From positions 1,922,001 to 1,986,000 of the forward strand of contig NZ_CP023276.1 in the NCBI RefSeq assembly GCF_003065365.1: a stretch of DNA of 64,000 nucleotides. The letters are read 5' to 3'. The position numbers and the translations under genes were made by a program. The notes below the pieces were generated by a model that was given only the letters and a program-made list of their open reading frames with translations, had not been told where the DNA came from and searched no databases. The stretch is from Polynucleobacter difficilis. Its GTDB lineage: Bacteria > Pseudomonadota > Gammaproteobacteria > Burkholderiales > Burkholderiaceae. The number at the start of each line of letters is the position of its first letter. Position 1 is the first letter of the stretch. Below, in pieces: positions 37,006 through 45,490 of the stretch.

Positions 37006-38151
37006 ATGCCCGTTATTACCAATATTGAAGACTTGCGCGTACTGCACCAAAAACGCACGCCCAAGATGTTTTATGACTATGCGGATTCGGGCTCGTGGAC
37101 AGAATCCACCTACCGCGCCAATGAATCGGATTTTCAGAAAATAAAATTGCGCCAGCGCGTTGCCGTGAACATGGTAAACCGCACCACCAAAACAACCATG
37201 ATCGGCGAAGAAGTGACCATGCCGGTCGCTTTGGCTCCAACTGGATTAACCGGCATGCAATGCGCCGATGGCGAAATTTTGGCAGCCAAAGCAGCAGAGA
37301 AGTTCGGCGTGCCATTCTGCTTATCGACCATGAGTATTTGCTCGATTGAAGATGTTGCCGAGCACACCACAAAACCATTTTGGTTTCAGCTCTATGTCAT
37401 GAAAGACAGGGCCTTCATCGAGCGCTTAATTGAGCGTGCGCGCGTCGCCAAATGTTCTGCGCTTGTTCTTACTTTGGATTTGCAAATTCTGGGGCAGCGC
37501 CATAAAGATCTAAAAAATGGTTTGAGCGCTCCTCCTAAACTCACCATTCCCAACATTCTTAATATGATGACCAAGCCGCGCTGGTGTCTTGGGATGGCCA
37601 TGACGCAACGTAGAACCTTTCGCAATATTGTGGGTCATGCTACTGGCGTAGGCAATATGTCATCCCTGTCTTCGTGGACTGCTGAGCAGTTTGATCCGGG
37701 CCTCAATTGGGGTGATGTCGAATGGATTAAAAAACGCTGGGGTGGAAAGCTCATCATTAAGGGAATATTGGATGAGGGCGATGCGCGCCTCGCAGCCGAT
37801 TCCGGCGCAGATGCACTGATCGTCTCCAATCATGGCGGCCGTCAACTGGATGGGGCAATTTCGAGCATTCAGGCCTTGCCCGGCATCGTTAATGCCGTTG
37901 GTAAAGACATTGAGGTCTGGATGGATGGCGGCATCCGCTCTGGCCAAGATGTTTTAAAGGCCTGGGCTTTGGGTGCGCGCGGCACCTTGATTGGTCGCCC
38001 ATTCTTGTACGGCCTGGGCGCCATGGGTGAGGCTGGCGTAACCAAATGCCTCGAGATTATTCACAAAGAGCTCGATATCACGATGGCCTTTACAGGTCAC
38101 CGTGATATTCAAGATGTGACGAAAGATATTTTGTATCCCGGCACGTTCTAG
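37006..38151 (+). CDS. lldD: FMN-dependent alpha-hydroxy acid dehydrogenase, L-lactate dehydrogenase type
   Basis: 381 aa TIM-barrel flavoprotein. Y24 in FYDYADSG, substrate/FMN residues K252 (LIIKGILDEGDA), catalytic H276 and R279 in VSNHGGRQLDGA, and DGGIRSGQDVLKAWALGA for the FMN phosphate. Oxidises L-lactate or a similar acid, passing electrons to the quinone pool. AAGGA precedes the ATG. Its stop overlaps that of the convergent gene by four bases (CTAG). Confidence 0.9.
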   Translation: MPVITNIEDLRVLHQKRTPKMFYDYADSGSWTESTYRANESDFQKIKLRQRVAVNMVNRTTKTTMIGEEVTMPVALAPTGLTGMQCADGEILAAKAAEKFGVPFCLSTMSICSIEDVAEHTTKPFWFQLYVMKDRAFIERLIERARVAKCSALVLTLDLQILGQRHKDLKNGLSAPPKLTIPNILNMMTKPRWCLGMAMTQRRTFRNIVGHATGVGNMSSLSSWTAEQFDPGLNWGDVEWIKKRWGGKLIIKGILDEGDARLAADSGADALIVSNHGGRQLDGAISSIQALPGIVNAVGKDIEVWMDGGIRSGQDVLKAWALGARGTLIGRPFLYGLGAMGEAGVTKCLEIIHKELDITMAFTGHRDIQDVTKDILYPGTF

Positions 38152-38537
38152 CCTGCTGCTGTAGCGTCTTCCGCAAATACTTCGCGCGCAATCCGAAACG
38201 CATCCACTACCGCGGGCGCGCCACAGTAGGCGCCACAGTGCAAAAAGACTTCGCGCAGCTCTACCTTGGTTACGCCATTGTTGATGGCGCCGCGAATGTG
38301 CAACTTCAGCTCATGCGGTCGATTCATGGCAATGATAGCGGACACCGTAATTAAGCTGCGCTGCTTGAGCGTTAAGCCCTCTCGCACCCACACCGTACCC
38401 CACGCATTTTCAGTCACAAAATCCTGCAGCGGCATTGAGAAATCATCTGCCTTCTGCATTGCTTGGTCGACATAGGCATCCCCCAATACCTTGCGGCGCA
38501 CTACCATTCCTTTTTCAAATCGATCGCTCTTTGCCAT
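38148..38537 (-). CDS. Carboxymuconolactone decarboxylase family protein
   Basis: 129 aa with GTVWVREGLTLKQRSLITVSAIIAMNRPHELKLHIRGAINNGVTKVELREVFLHCGAYCGAPAV, the CMD domain with the CxxxC-like pair and the following His region. It is near PcaC in length and could be gamma-carboxymuconolactone decarboxylase or an AhpD-like peroxidase relative. No protocatechuate genes are near. Confidence 0.85.
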   Translation of the reverse strand: MAKSDRFEKGMVVRRKVLGDAYVDQAMQKADDFSMPLQDFVTENAWGTVWVREGLTLKQRSLITVSAIIAMNRPHELKLHIRGAINNGVTKVELREVFLHCGAYCGAPAVVDAFRIAREVFAEDATAAG

Positions 38538-38651
38538 CTTTATACCTTTTTTGTTTATTTATCTTGTATGTTTCTACCGCGGGCGCTTGATTCACATTGG
38601 CCGTAGAATGAATGTACATCATGTGCCACATGACACGACAAGGATCTCTTC

Positions 38652-39350
38652 ATGAAGCGCAGAACATTAGTTTCACTCCTCGTAATGGCGCCGCTTGTAA
38701 GCGCTTTGGTAGCCTGCAGTAGCGGGCCCAAAATTATGTCTACGACCGCCATGCCAGAGTCTGGTTTTTTACCCAACTATCGCCTATTGCAGCCCGTTGC
38801 AAATACCCCCGATGGAACACGTATTTGGCGCTATCGCAAAGCGGGCGTTAATCCCAATACCTATACTGCCGTTATTTTGGACCCCATTTACTTGAATCAA
38901 TCGCAATTTACGAGCGAGATTACACCTGCAGTAGTTGCGCAGGCAAAGCGCGCCCTAGAAATGTCGATGCGTGAAGCCGTTGAAGGTCGTCGTGGCATGC
39001 GCATCGTCACGCAACCTGGCCCTGGTGTAGCGCGCATATCGGTCGGTATTACGGGTGCTGAAGTTTCAGCCGACGGTCTAAAGCCGTGGAGCTTTACGCC
39101 AATCGGCCTTGCTGCCAATGCGGCAGCGTATGCCTCTGGCGTTAACTCTAAAACACCTGCATTGGTCATCGAGAGCAAAATTACCGACAGCCAATCAAAT
39201 GAATTTATTGGCGGCGGCGTCATCACGCTAGAAGGGGAGACCTTCAGAACTGGCTCGGGCTCAATTGCCTCATTTGAGGACATGGCTAAGCGCGCAGTGA
39301 AGTTAGCCATGGAAGTCTCGGCCAACCCAACGCCAACCGCGATGAAATAA
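38652..39350 (+). CDS. DUF3313 family lipoprotein
   Basis: 232 aa. Lipobox LVAC at about 19-22 (mature CSSGPKIMS). The body (FLPNYRLLQPV, IWRYRKAGVNPNTYTAVILDPIYL, ARISVGITGAEVSADGL) matches the DUF3313 periplasmic family of unknown role. Preceded by AAGGATCTC before the ATG. Confidence 0.82.
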   Translation: MKRRTLVSLLVMAPLVSALVACSSGPKIMSTTAMPESGFLPNYRLLQPVANTPDGTRIWRYRKAGVNPNTYTAVILDPIYLNQSQFTSEITPAVVAQAKRALEMSMREAVEGRRGMRIVTQPGPGVARISVGITGAEVSADGLKPWSFTPIGLAANAAAYASGVNSKTPALVIESKITDSQSNEFIGGGVITLEGETFRTGSGSIASFEDMAKRAVKLAMEVSANPTPTAMK

Positions 39351-39360
39351 GCAATCGCCA

Positions 39361-39388
39361 AAAGAAAAGGCCATCCTGAAGGATGGCC
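39361..39388 (-). terminator. Intrinsic terminator of the small basic-protein gene
   Basis: GGCCATCC, loop TGAA (read on plus), GGATGGCC; on the minus strand it is followed by TTTTCTTTT. It is about 105 bp downstream of the 39494-39730 stop, giving that mRNA a long 3' tail. Confidence 0.8.
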
Positions 39389-39493
39389 AAAGAATGCTTA
39401 TGGAGGAAAAAATAAATAAATCGACTACATTTACATATTAATTGACCAAAGCCAATCGCTTGCTGCAAATAGCACCAATTAGGTGCAGATTTC

Positions 39494-39730
39494 TTACTTG
39501 CGAATATGGGCATGGCGAGCGGCATCTTGCGACATGCCTTCGCCTTTTTTACCTTCCAGCATTTCTTTTTCTGTCGTAATTTCTTTGCGGCGCTCTTTGC
39601 ATGACCCAGCAATTTCCTGAAGTGCTTTGCGTGCGCGTGCAGCAGATGCTTTCACGCCTTTTTCCTTAAACTTAGTATTTTCTTCTTTGTAAGCCTCAAA
39701 CGCTGCAATGAGTTTTTCGTGGTGGGTCAT
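39494..39730 (-). CDS. Small basic protein with KGVKASAARARKAL helix
   Basis: 78 aa, mainly one charged helix: MTHHEKLIAAFEAYKEENTK, then KGVKASAARARKALQEIA, CKERRKEITTEKEM and a short tail GEGMSQDAARHAHIRK. It is the longer paralogue of the 59-aa protein at 33670-33849. AAAGGACCGAT stands before the ATG. Possible nucleoid or RNA-binding protein; function unproven. Confidence 0.78.
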   Translation of the reverse strand: MTHHEKLIAAFEAYKEENTKFKEKGVKASAARARKALQEIAGSCKERRKEITTEKEMLEGKKGEGMSQDAARHAHIRK

Positions 39731-39796
39731 ATCGGTCCTTTTGTTAGTGAATCAACACACTATACCAAGTAGCTATGGCAAAGCATAAATATAGAG

Positions 39797-40759
39797 CTAT
39801 CGCAACAGTTGAGCCGCAAATGAATACAGCGGGATGCCAAGAATGATGTTGAAGGGGAAGGTGATGCCCAAGGACATTCCCATATAGAGCGCTGGATTAA
39901 CTTCGGGCAGAGCATGGCGTAACACCGCCGGTACTGCAATGTACGACGCGCTAGCGGCAAGCACCATTAATAGGATCGTATCCCCCAATGGCAATTTCAA
40001 TAGGGTGCAGAGGACCAAAGCAATGCCTGCGTGCACCAAAGGCGCAACCAGTGCATACAGCAATACGATCAGCGGCTTGCCTTTAATGCCGCTGAAATTT
40101 TTTGCTGCCATCAGGCCCATATCCAAGAGAAAGAACGCCAACATTCCCTTAAACAAATCAATTGAAAATGGCGCCATGATGCGCTGACCATCTTCACCGC
40201 TGAGCATACCCACCGCCATGGATCCAAGCAATAAAAGTTGCGCGCCGTCGGTAAATGATTCATGCAATACCTTAGACAAACCAATCGACTGAGCCTTGCT
40301 AGTACTGCTCACACGAGCTTTATTGGCTAATACAATGGCCAAAATAATGGCGGGCGATTCCATGAGCGCCATCGCTGCAGCCATGTGTCCGCCGTATGGA
40401 ATATCTTGATTGCTCAGAAATTGGGTTGCTGTAATAAAAGTAACTGCACTTACAGAGCCATACGTTGCGGCGATAGCGGCGGAGTCGTAATTGTTTAGCC
40501 GGGTTCGCAGTAACGCATACGCAATGATTGGAATAATGATGGCCAAAAAGATAGCGAGGCCCAGCGCCAAACCAATCTCTTGAGTAAAACCGGATTTCTG
40601 GAGTGCAAAGCCGCCTTTTAGCCCTAAGGCCATTAACAAATACAGCGACAGAAAGCGCGCAATCGGCTGCGGAATCTCTAAATTGGACTTAATCAGGCCA
40701 GCAAAAGCACCAAACACAAAAAAGAGGATGGCGGGATCAAGGAAGTTATTCACATACAT
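39797..40759 (-). CDS. SbtA-like sodium-dependent bicarbonate permease
   Basis: About 320 aa from ATG 40759 with ten hydrophobic segments. NNFLDPAILFFVFGAFAGLIKSNLEIP at the start and ALGLKGGFAL are typical of the SbtA (DUF897) family of Na+/HCO3- symporters known from cyanobacteria and found in many heterotrophs. The serine-rich STSKAQSIG loop sits in the middle. No SbtB partner is adjacent. With the carbonic anhydrase it could serve anaplerotic bicarbonate supply. Confidence 0.84.
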   Translation of the reverse strand: MYVNNFLDPAILFFVFGAFAGLIKSNLEIPQPIARFLSLYLLMALGLKGGFALQKSGFTQEIGLALGLAIFLAIIIPIIAYALLRTRLNNYDSAAIAATYGSVSAVTFITATQFLSNQDIPYGGHMAAAMALMESPAIILAIVLANKARVSSTSKAQSIGLSKVLHESFTDGAQLLLLGSMAVGMLSGEDGQRIMAPFSIDLFKGMLAFFLLDMGLMAAKNFSGIKGKPLIVLLYALVAPLVHAGIALVLCTLLKLPLGDTILLMVLAASASYIAVPAVLRHALPEVNPALYMGMSLGITFPFNIILGIPLYSFAAQLLR

Positions 40760-40875
40760 ATGATAACGGGTCGCCATAAGGCCTATCCGTCTTATAATTT
40801 CAGGGATATTGTGGGCTCATTATTCAGCCCGCACAAGCCTATAACCCCTCCGCCTTGCTGCTAAGCGCTACACCG

Positions 40876-41823
40876 ATGCTGCGTTCCACTCGAAGCCGCC
40901 TGATTTGCCTAATTGTGTTTTGGTGCGCATTGATTTCGGGCGCGCGCGCACAAGGTGCTGATGCCCTCAATGCCTTTTTAAAAAAACGGGCAGATGCCTT
41001 CATGGTAATTACTGGCTATTCTTTAACGCCTGACGTCACCACTGGATCTTTATCGATTACCGACCGCAGCGGCAACAACCCTAACCTGCAAATGATTTCC
41101 TTGGGCGGCGGAGATCGCCTAAGTAAAGATGTGCCGCTTTATCTTGAGGGCACACTCGCAGTCAATCGATACAACCCGAGCTTTGTGGGCAACGTCGGCA
41201 ATACCAGTATTGATATTCCAGTGCATTGGAATAGCATCACCGGTACTGGTGGTGTCGGCTGGGATTTTCCACTGACCAACGAACTGCGCATCAGGCCGAT
41301 TGCCAACGTTATGCTGGGTCACCTCGAAAGCGATCTGTCGATTGCATCTCGGGTGATTGAAAATCAAACCGGCGTCGATGTGCAGTTCTTACAAAAAGGG
41401 CGCATGAACGCCTATGGCCTGGGCGGATCGCTGATGCTCGACTACGAAAACTACAAACCAGAACGCGAAATTGATCTTGAATTGCGCTATACCAATATTG
41501 AAATGAATACCTTTGATACCTCCAAGGCAGTTCAGGGTTCAGCCAACTCCCAAAGCCTGAGTCTGTGGGCTCGCAATCGAGTGCCTACGCCACTCAGCTT
41601 TTTTTCGATGCCGATTCGTGCCGTCATGGAAGCAGCACACACAGAGTTTTTAGGCGATCTGCGCGGTGCACTCGGTTTTAATTCCTTGTCATCGCTAGGT
41701 GGTGGTATTGAGTTTGATCGCAGTCAATCAGAGCCGCTCTTTAGTCGCATGCGAATTGTGTTTCGCTATCAATTTGGACAAAACGTACGCGGCACCTCGA
41801 TTGGCTTAGCCGCCAGCTTTTAG
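40876..41823 (+). CDS. Putative outer-membrane beta-barrel protein
   Basis: About 315 aa from ATG 40876; TTG 40855 is open in frame. Signal peptide ends near GARA-QGA. The body alternates polar and aromatic residues in strands (LYLEGTLAVNRYNPSF, VGWDFPLTNELRIRPIANVMLG, REIDLELRYTNIEMNTF, MRIVFRYQFGQNVRGTSIGLAASF) and ends in Phe, as barrels inserted by BAM do. It resembles solitary autotransporter-like barrels, but family is not certain. Confidence 0.7.
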   Translation: MLRSTRSRLICLIVFWCALISGARAQGADALNAFLKKRADAFMVITGYSLTPDVTTGSLSITDRSGNNPNLQMISLGGGDRLSKDVPLYLEGTLAVNRYNPSFVGNVGNTSIDIPVHWNSITGTGGVGWDFPLTNELRIRPIANVMLGHLESDLSIASRVIENQTGVDVQFLQKGRMNAYGLGGSLMLDYENYKPEREIDLELRYTNIEMNTFDTSKAVQGSANSQSLSLWARNRVPTPLSFFSMPIRAVMEAAHTEFLGDLRGALGFNSLSSLGGGIEFDRSQSEPLFSRMRIVFRYQFGQNVRGTSIGLAASF

Positions 41824-41824
41824 G

Positions 41825-42685
41825 TTAGTCAAGCCTGCCAAGCTGGCCGCCATTGAAATCATCAATCGCCTGCGTAATTTCTGCTTTGGTATTCATCACA
41901 AAGGGGCCATAGCCCACCATGGGCTCCGGAATTGGCTCTCCACTCAAAAAGAGGGCATGGCTATCTTGGCTAGTGCTGACCTCAATACCATTACCCGCCC
42001 GACTAAAGACAATCAGACTAGCGTCTCCTGCAAGCCCTTTATCGGTCTCAACTTCGCCCTGCAATACGGCCAGTGCAGCATTCCAATGATTGGGTGCGGG
42101 TAGCGAAATCACTGCCCCTTTTTTAATCTGCAGATCCCAAACCTGCATGGCTGTGCGGGTGTTTGCTGGCCCGGAAAGTCCAGCATAATCACCTGCAATG
42201 AGGCGGGCCGTACCCTGATCATTTTCTAACTGAATGGTTGGTATCTGCTCAGCCTCAATTGCCTGGTAGCCGGGTGGGGTCATCTTTTGTGCTGCTGGTA
42301 AATTAACCCAGAGCTGCGCCATGCTTAGCATTCCGCCCTGCTGCGTGAATTTCGCTGAGTGCATTTCTTCGTGCAAAATTCCAGCGCCTGCTGTCATCCA
42401 CTGCACATCGCCCGGACCAATTGCGCCACTATTGCCTGCCGAGTCTTTATGTGCAAGCTCTCCCTCGTAAACAATCGTAACCGTTTCAAAGCCGCGGTGC
42501 GGATGCGGACCAACGCCTTTTGCTGTTGTGGCCGGGGGAAAGCGTGTTGGGCTTGCATAATCCAACATTAAAAATGGGCTCAGCTCTTCGCCCATAGATT
42601 GATATGAAAACAAGGTTCGCACCGGGAACCCATCACCTACCCAATGCTGCTCATGGGCATGGTGTACTCCAATAATCTGTTTCAT
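41825..42685 (-). CDS. Pirin family protein
   Basis: 286 aa bicupin. Metal site HPHRGFETVTIVYEGELAHKDSAGNSGAIGPGDVQWMTAGAGILHEEM shows the three His and Glu of pirins. Some pirins act as quercetin dioxygenases or redox regulators. It overlaps nothing but is 4 bp after the nitronate monooxygenase gene on the same strand, so they are likely cotranscribed. Confidence 0.9.
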   Translation of the reverse strand: MKQIIGVHHAHEQHWVGDGFPVRTLFSYQSMGEELSPFLMLDYASPTRFPPATTAKGVGPHPHRGFETVTIVYEGELAHKDSAGNSGAIGPGDVQWMTAGAGILHEEMHSAKFTQQGGMLSMAQLWVNLPAAQKMTPPGYQAIEAEQIPTIQLENDQGTARLIAGDYAGLSGPANTRTAMQVWDLQIKKGAVISLPAPNHWNAALAVLQGEVETDKGLAGDASLIVFSRAGNGIEVSTSQDSHALFLSGEPIPEPMVGYGPFVMNTKAEITQAIDDFNGGQLGRLD

Positions 42686-42688
42686 GTT

Positions 42689-43741
42689 TTATGCATTCGA
42701 GTTTTGGTATTGTGCTTCGATCTCATTGCGCAATTCCTGCATCAAGTCTTGTGTTGACATGCTCCGAACCTGTGTATACGCTGTTCCTGCCCAAAGACTC
42801 TGATACTCGGCATCTTGCTGTGCCGCAGCCCACTGGCGCAGCGGCCCTGTCATGGTGTTTTGGAGCGGAAAGGGTAGTGTTGTTTGGTCCTGCATGGTGC
42901 GCGTGAAGGTATTTTCCAGGCCGCGCGCAAGCCGTCCTGAAAATGCTTTAGTCAGTGTTGTTGACCTGTCTTGTTTGTGCAATACATAGTGGCGGTAACT
43001 GGGCGGCGTCCCCGACTCATCGCAACACAAAAATGCCGTTCCCAATTGCGCCGCCTGCGCGCCCTTAGCAAGCGCTGCATGTATATCCGCTCCATTCATG
43101 ATGCCGCCTGCTGCAACAATCGGAATGCGGCAATGCTTGGCCAGTTGAGTCGTAAGCGCTAAAGTGCTTAGCGCCTCATCTTTAGCCAGTAAATCAAATT
43201 GCCCGCGATGGCCGCCGGCTTCGATTCCCTGGGCAACAATAAAATCGGCATGCGCGGACTCGATGGCTAAGGCTTCTGCAAGGCTCGTGGCACTAATGCC
43301 GACGGCAATTCCGAGCGCATGGGCTTTTTCAATAACACCCTCCGGTGGCAGGCCAAAATGAAAACTGAGGATTGCTGGTCGAGCCTTCCAAATGGGTTCT
43401 AGCTGATCCAACAGGCTGGGATAGAAGGGCTCTTCCGGAATGGAAAGCGATTGAACTCCGCCTACGTCCAGCGAACGCAAAGCCTGTAGGGCTTTAGCTT
43501 GTATCTGATCGCTTGGCAAGCGAACCGGACTGAACACAAAAAAGTTTGCATTGATGGGTCCACTCGTCAGTGACTGCGCCGCAAGCAAATCCGTATGAAT
43601 TTTTTCTGGCGTACTGTACGCAAAACCAAAGCTGCCAACCCCTCCATGATTAGCAACTGCCGCCACCAGTTGGGGCGTAGTAATTCCGCCGGCCATTGGA
43701 GCCTGAATCAGTGGCAGCGCTAATTGAGCGAAGTTAAACAT
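42689..43741 (-). CDS. Nitronate monooxygenase family protein
   Basis: 350 aa FMN barrel: LIQAPMAGGITTPQLVAAVANHGGVGSFG at the start, FIVAQGIEAGGHRGQF with the catalytic-type His, and IPIVAAGGIMNGADIHAALAKGAQAAQLGTAFL for FMN. It oxidises alkyl nitronates such as propionate-3-nitronate. It precedes the pirin gene in one transcript. Confidence 0.88.
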   Translation of the reverse strand: MFNFAQLALPLIQAPMAGGITTPQLVAAVANHGGVGSFGFAYSTPEKIHTDLLAAQSLTSGPINANFFVFSPVRLPSDQIQAKALQALRSLDVGGVQSLSIPEEPFYPSLLDQLEPIWKARPAILSFHFGLPPEGVIEKAHALGIAVGISATSLAEALAIESAHADFIVAQGIEAGGHRGQFDLLAKDEALSTLALTTQLAKHCRIPIVAAGGIMNGADIHAALAKGAQAAQLGTAFLCCDESGTPPSYRHYVLHKQDRSTTLTKAFSGRLARGLENTFTRTMQDQTTLPFPLQNTMTGPLRQWAAAQQDAEYQSLWAGTAYTQVRSMSTQDLMQELRNEIEAQYQNSNA

Positions 43742-43789
43742 GTGTAGTTAGTAATGGTAGAGAAAAATGCTTGTCTCTAAAGCTTGTCC

Positions 43790-44632
43790 TTAGCGCCTCG
43801 CACGAACAGTCAATGCTGGGTTATTGTTCAGATTGCCCGTCATACTTGGCCCATTGATCTTGCCCTTAAAAACATAGCTTGTATTTTGGTAAGCAAAGGC
43901 AAACTCCAAATCCGATCCTCGAATGCGTCCGTCTTCAAAGTGCGCAATTCGCTTATTGCCCTGATACAAGGTGCCATCAAAGAATTGCTTCTTCTGACGA
44001 ATTACAAGGCGAAGATCGCCCAGTTCAGCCGGGCCACTCCACTGCCAGCCACCATCGATATTGGCTGGGACAATCCAAAGATAAGCCATTTCCCCATTGG
44101 AAATACGTACCTCCTGATCCGCTACCCACCCCTCCATGCGAAATGTGTTGGAGACTACCCGCGTACCCGCTTGCATTTTTAAAATGGTCGGAATCAGCTT
44201 GGTGTTAAGGTTTTCGCCCAGATACAAGGTCAGCACAGTGGCCTGTGAAAAATCTTCCACAAAAATATCGCCTTGCTTAAATGTCACCAGGCTTTGGACG
44301 TTGGCCCGTTCTGCATTGCGCTGGGATAACTTGACTAAATCAGGGTTGTACTCAATGCCGACTGCACGCACCTGGTATTTTTTTGCGGCCTCAATCGGAA
44401 TGACGCCATCGCCTGAGCCCAAGTCATATACCAGATCCCCTTTGCGTACTTGTGCGAGGGAGAGCATTTGATCGGCCATCTCGACTTTGGTTGGCATCCA
44501 CATGACGTCTTTACCTGAGCTCGCCATACTGAGCTTAAATTGATTATCACCATAGTTAATCGTGGCACATCCATATAAAAGCGGGAGCGCGACACAGCAC
44601 GCGATGGCAAAGTAATGGCGCTTTATTTGCAT
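43790..44632 (-). CDS. Class I methyltransferase-like protein with lipoprotein signal
   Basis: 280 aa. The first 22 residues (basic start, hydrophobic AIACCVALPLLYGC) are a signal with lipobox LYGC, C22. Next comes a Rossmann methyltransferase core: VYDLGSGDGVIPIEAAKKY (68-86), VGIEYNPDLVKLSQRNAE and LTLYLGENLNTKLIPTIL. The C-terminal 70 residues form an extra beta domain. SAM is not expected in the periplasm, so the placement is odd. Similar proteins are known but functionally unassigned. Confidence 0.78.
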   Translation of the reverse strand: MQIKRHYFAIACCVALPLLYGCATINYGDNQFKLSMASSGKDVMWMPTKVEMADQMLSLAQVRKGDLVYDLGSGDGVIPIEAAKKYQVRAVGIEYNPDLVKLSQRNAERANVQSLVTFKQGDIFVEDFSQATVLTLYLGENLNTKLIPTILKMQAGTRVVSNTFRMEGWVADQEVRISNGEMAYLWIVPANIDGGWQWSGPAELGDLRLVIRQKKQFFDGTLYQGNKRIAHFEDGRIRGSDLEFAFAYQNTSYVFKGKINGPSMTGNLNNNPALTVRARR

Positions 44633-44642
44633 ATGTATCTTC

Positions 44643-45041
44643 CTATGACCAGAGCTGCAACAGCAACCAGGCGAGATTAAATATCACCAGCATAATGAGG
44701 GTCGTGATCGTAAATTTCATGCCGATGACGCGATTGCTAAAGTGCGGTGGCGGCTGATTAATTCCTTTAGCATGAATCACCCGGCCAGCCACGAAGGCAA
44801 TACCAAGAATGGCGATGATCCATAGCGGCGCACCATTGAGCTCAAGGCAAGCCATCAGTATTAATGCGATCGGTACGTATTCAGCAAAGTTCGCTTGGGC
44901 ACGAATGGCACGCTCTAAATCGTCAACGCCGCCGCTGCCCAGGCCGACTTTATGGTGTCGTCGCAGACGAATTACACCAAACGATAGCCGAATAAAGAGC
45001 GCTGTCAAAATGCAGGCAATCAATGTAGTAACGATAAGCAT
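44643..45041 (-). CDS. MAPEG family membrane protein
   Basis: 132 aa from ATG 45041, which has AGGG six bases before it; the frame is open to 45095. Four hydrophobic helices with RAQANFAEYVPIALILMACLELNG, the glutathione-binding type motif of MAPEG proteins (Glu, Asn, Arg). Bacterial members are glutathione S-transferase-like. It directly follows, in the same direction, no close gene: 96 bp upstream is a terminator. Confidence 0.85.
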   Translation of the reverse strand: MLIVTTLIACILTALFIRLSFGVIRLRRHHKVGLGSGGVDDLERAIRAQANFAEYVPIALILMACLELNGAPLWIIAILGIAFVAGRVIHAKGINQPPPHFSNRVIGMKFTITTLIMLVIFNLAWLLLQLWS

Positions 45042-45084
45042 GCTTTGCCCTAAAGAATGATGAACTGCTATAGTACATCGCCAT

Positions 45085-45108
45085 GAAAAAACCACCCGTA
45101 GGTGGTTT
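45085..45108 (-). terminator. Intrinsic terminator, same type as the tRNA-Phe terminator
   Basis: On minus: AAACCACC, loop TACG, GGTGGTTTTTT. It ends the small gene at 45137-45340. The stem is almost the same as that behind tRNA-Phe (55719-55744) and in the repeats at 46805, 50781 and 51074, but no tRNA part adjoins it here. Confidence 0.85.
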
Positions 45109-45136
45109 GCAATCCGGCTGCTGGTTTGCTAACTAC

Positions 45137-45340
45137 TTACCTTCTTGCCTGTCTTTGCTGGGTGTGGCGGTTTAAATCAGACTTGCAGAACTGTACGATG
45201 GTTTCGGAGAACTGCAAGTGCCGGGCATTCATCTTTCGATACTCCATTAACTCTGTAATTTGTGGAGATACTTCGTTTTTAAACGAGGCGTCCTCGTAAC
45301 CTGGGTGGTAAGGGGCTTCGTGTGCATATGAATTTGACAT
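45137..45340 (-). CDS. Small hypothetical protein downstream of the glycine riboswitch
   Basis: 67 aa from ATG 45340 (ATG 45355 gives 72). Hydrophilic, MSNSYAHEAPYHPGYEDA at the start, then ITELMEYRKMNARHLQF and a basic tail HTQQRQARR. No signal, membrane segment or known domain seen. It is the only sizeable gene downstream of the tandem glycine riboswitch before a terminator, so it is the apparent target, 150 bp away. I do not recognise it. Confidence 0.6.
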   Translation of the reverse strand: MSNSYAHEAPYHPGYEDASFKNEVSPQITELMEYRKMNARHLQFSETIVQFCKSDLNRHTQQRQARR

Positions 45341-45413
45341 TGGAATTGCTTTCATTCAGTAAGTTGTAGTGGCGGCCAAATGGTTAGCCAATGGACTCAA
45401 AACAATTACTGAA

Positions 45414-45434
45414 TTAACCGGAATAACGTGTCAT
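45414..45434 (-). CDS. Six-codon ORF right after the glycine riboswitch
   Basis: On the minus strand AGGAGC lies seven bases before an ATG that reads M-T-R-Y-S-G-stop. The ribosome site is the best in the leader. It may be a leader peptide, or the fossil start of a gene once controlled by the riboswitch. Nothing proves that it is translated. Confidence 0.35.
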   Translation of the reverse strand: MTRYSG

Positions 45435-45490
45435 TACAGAGCTCCTAATAGCGCCATGCAATCAGACTGGCTGATTGCAAGCTTGCCGCT

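Noticed and set aside
38538..38651. Hidden gene between the decarboxylase and DUF3313 genes
   Set aside because: No frame of useful length; the space fits two divergent promoters.
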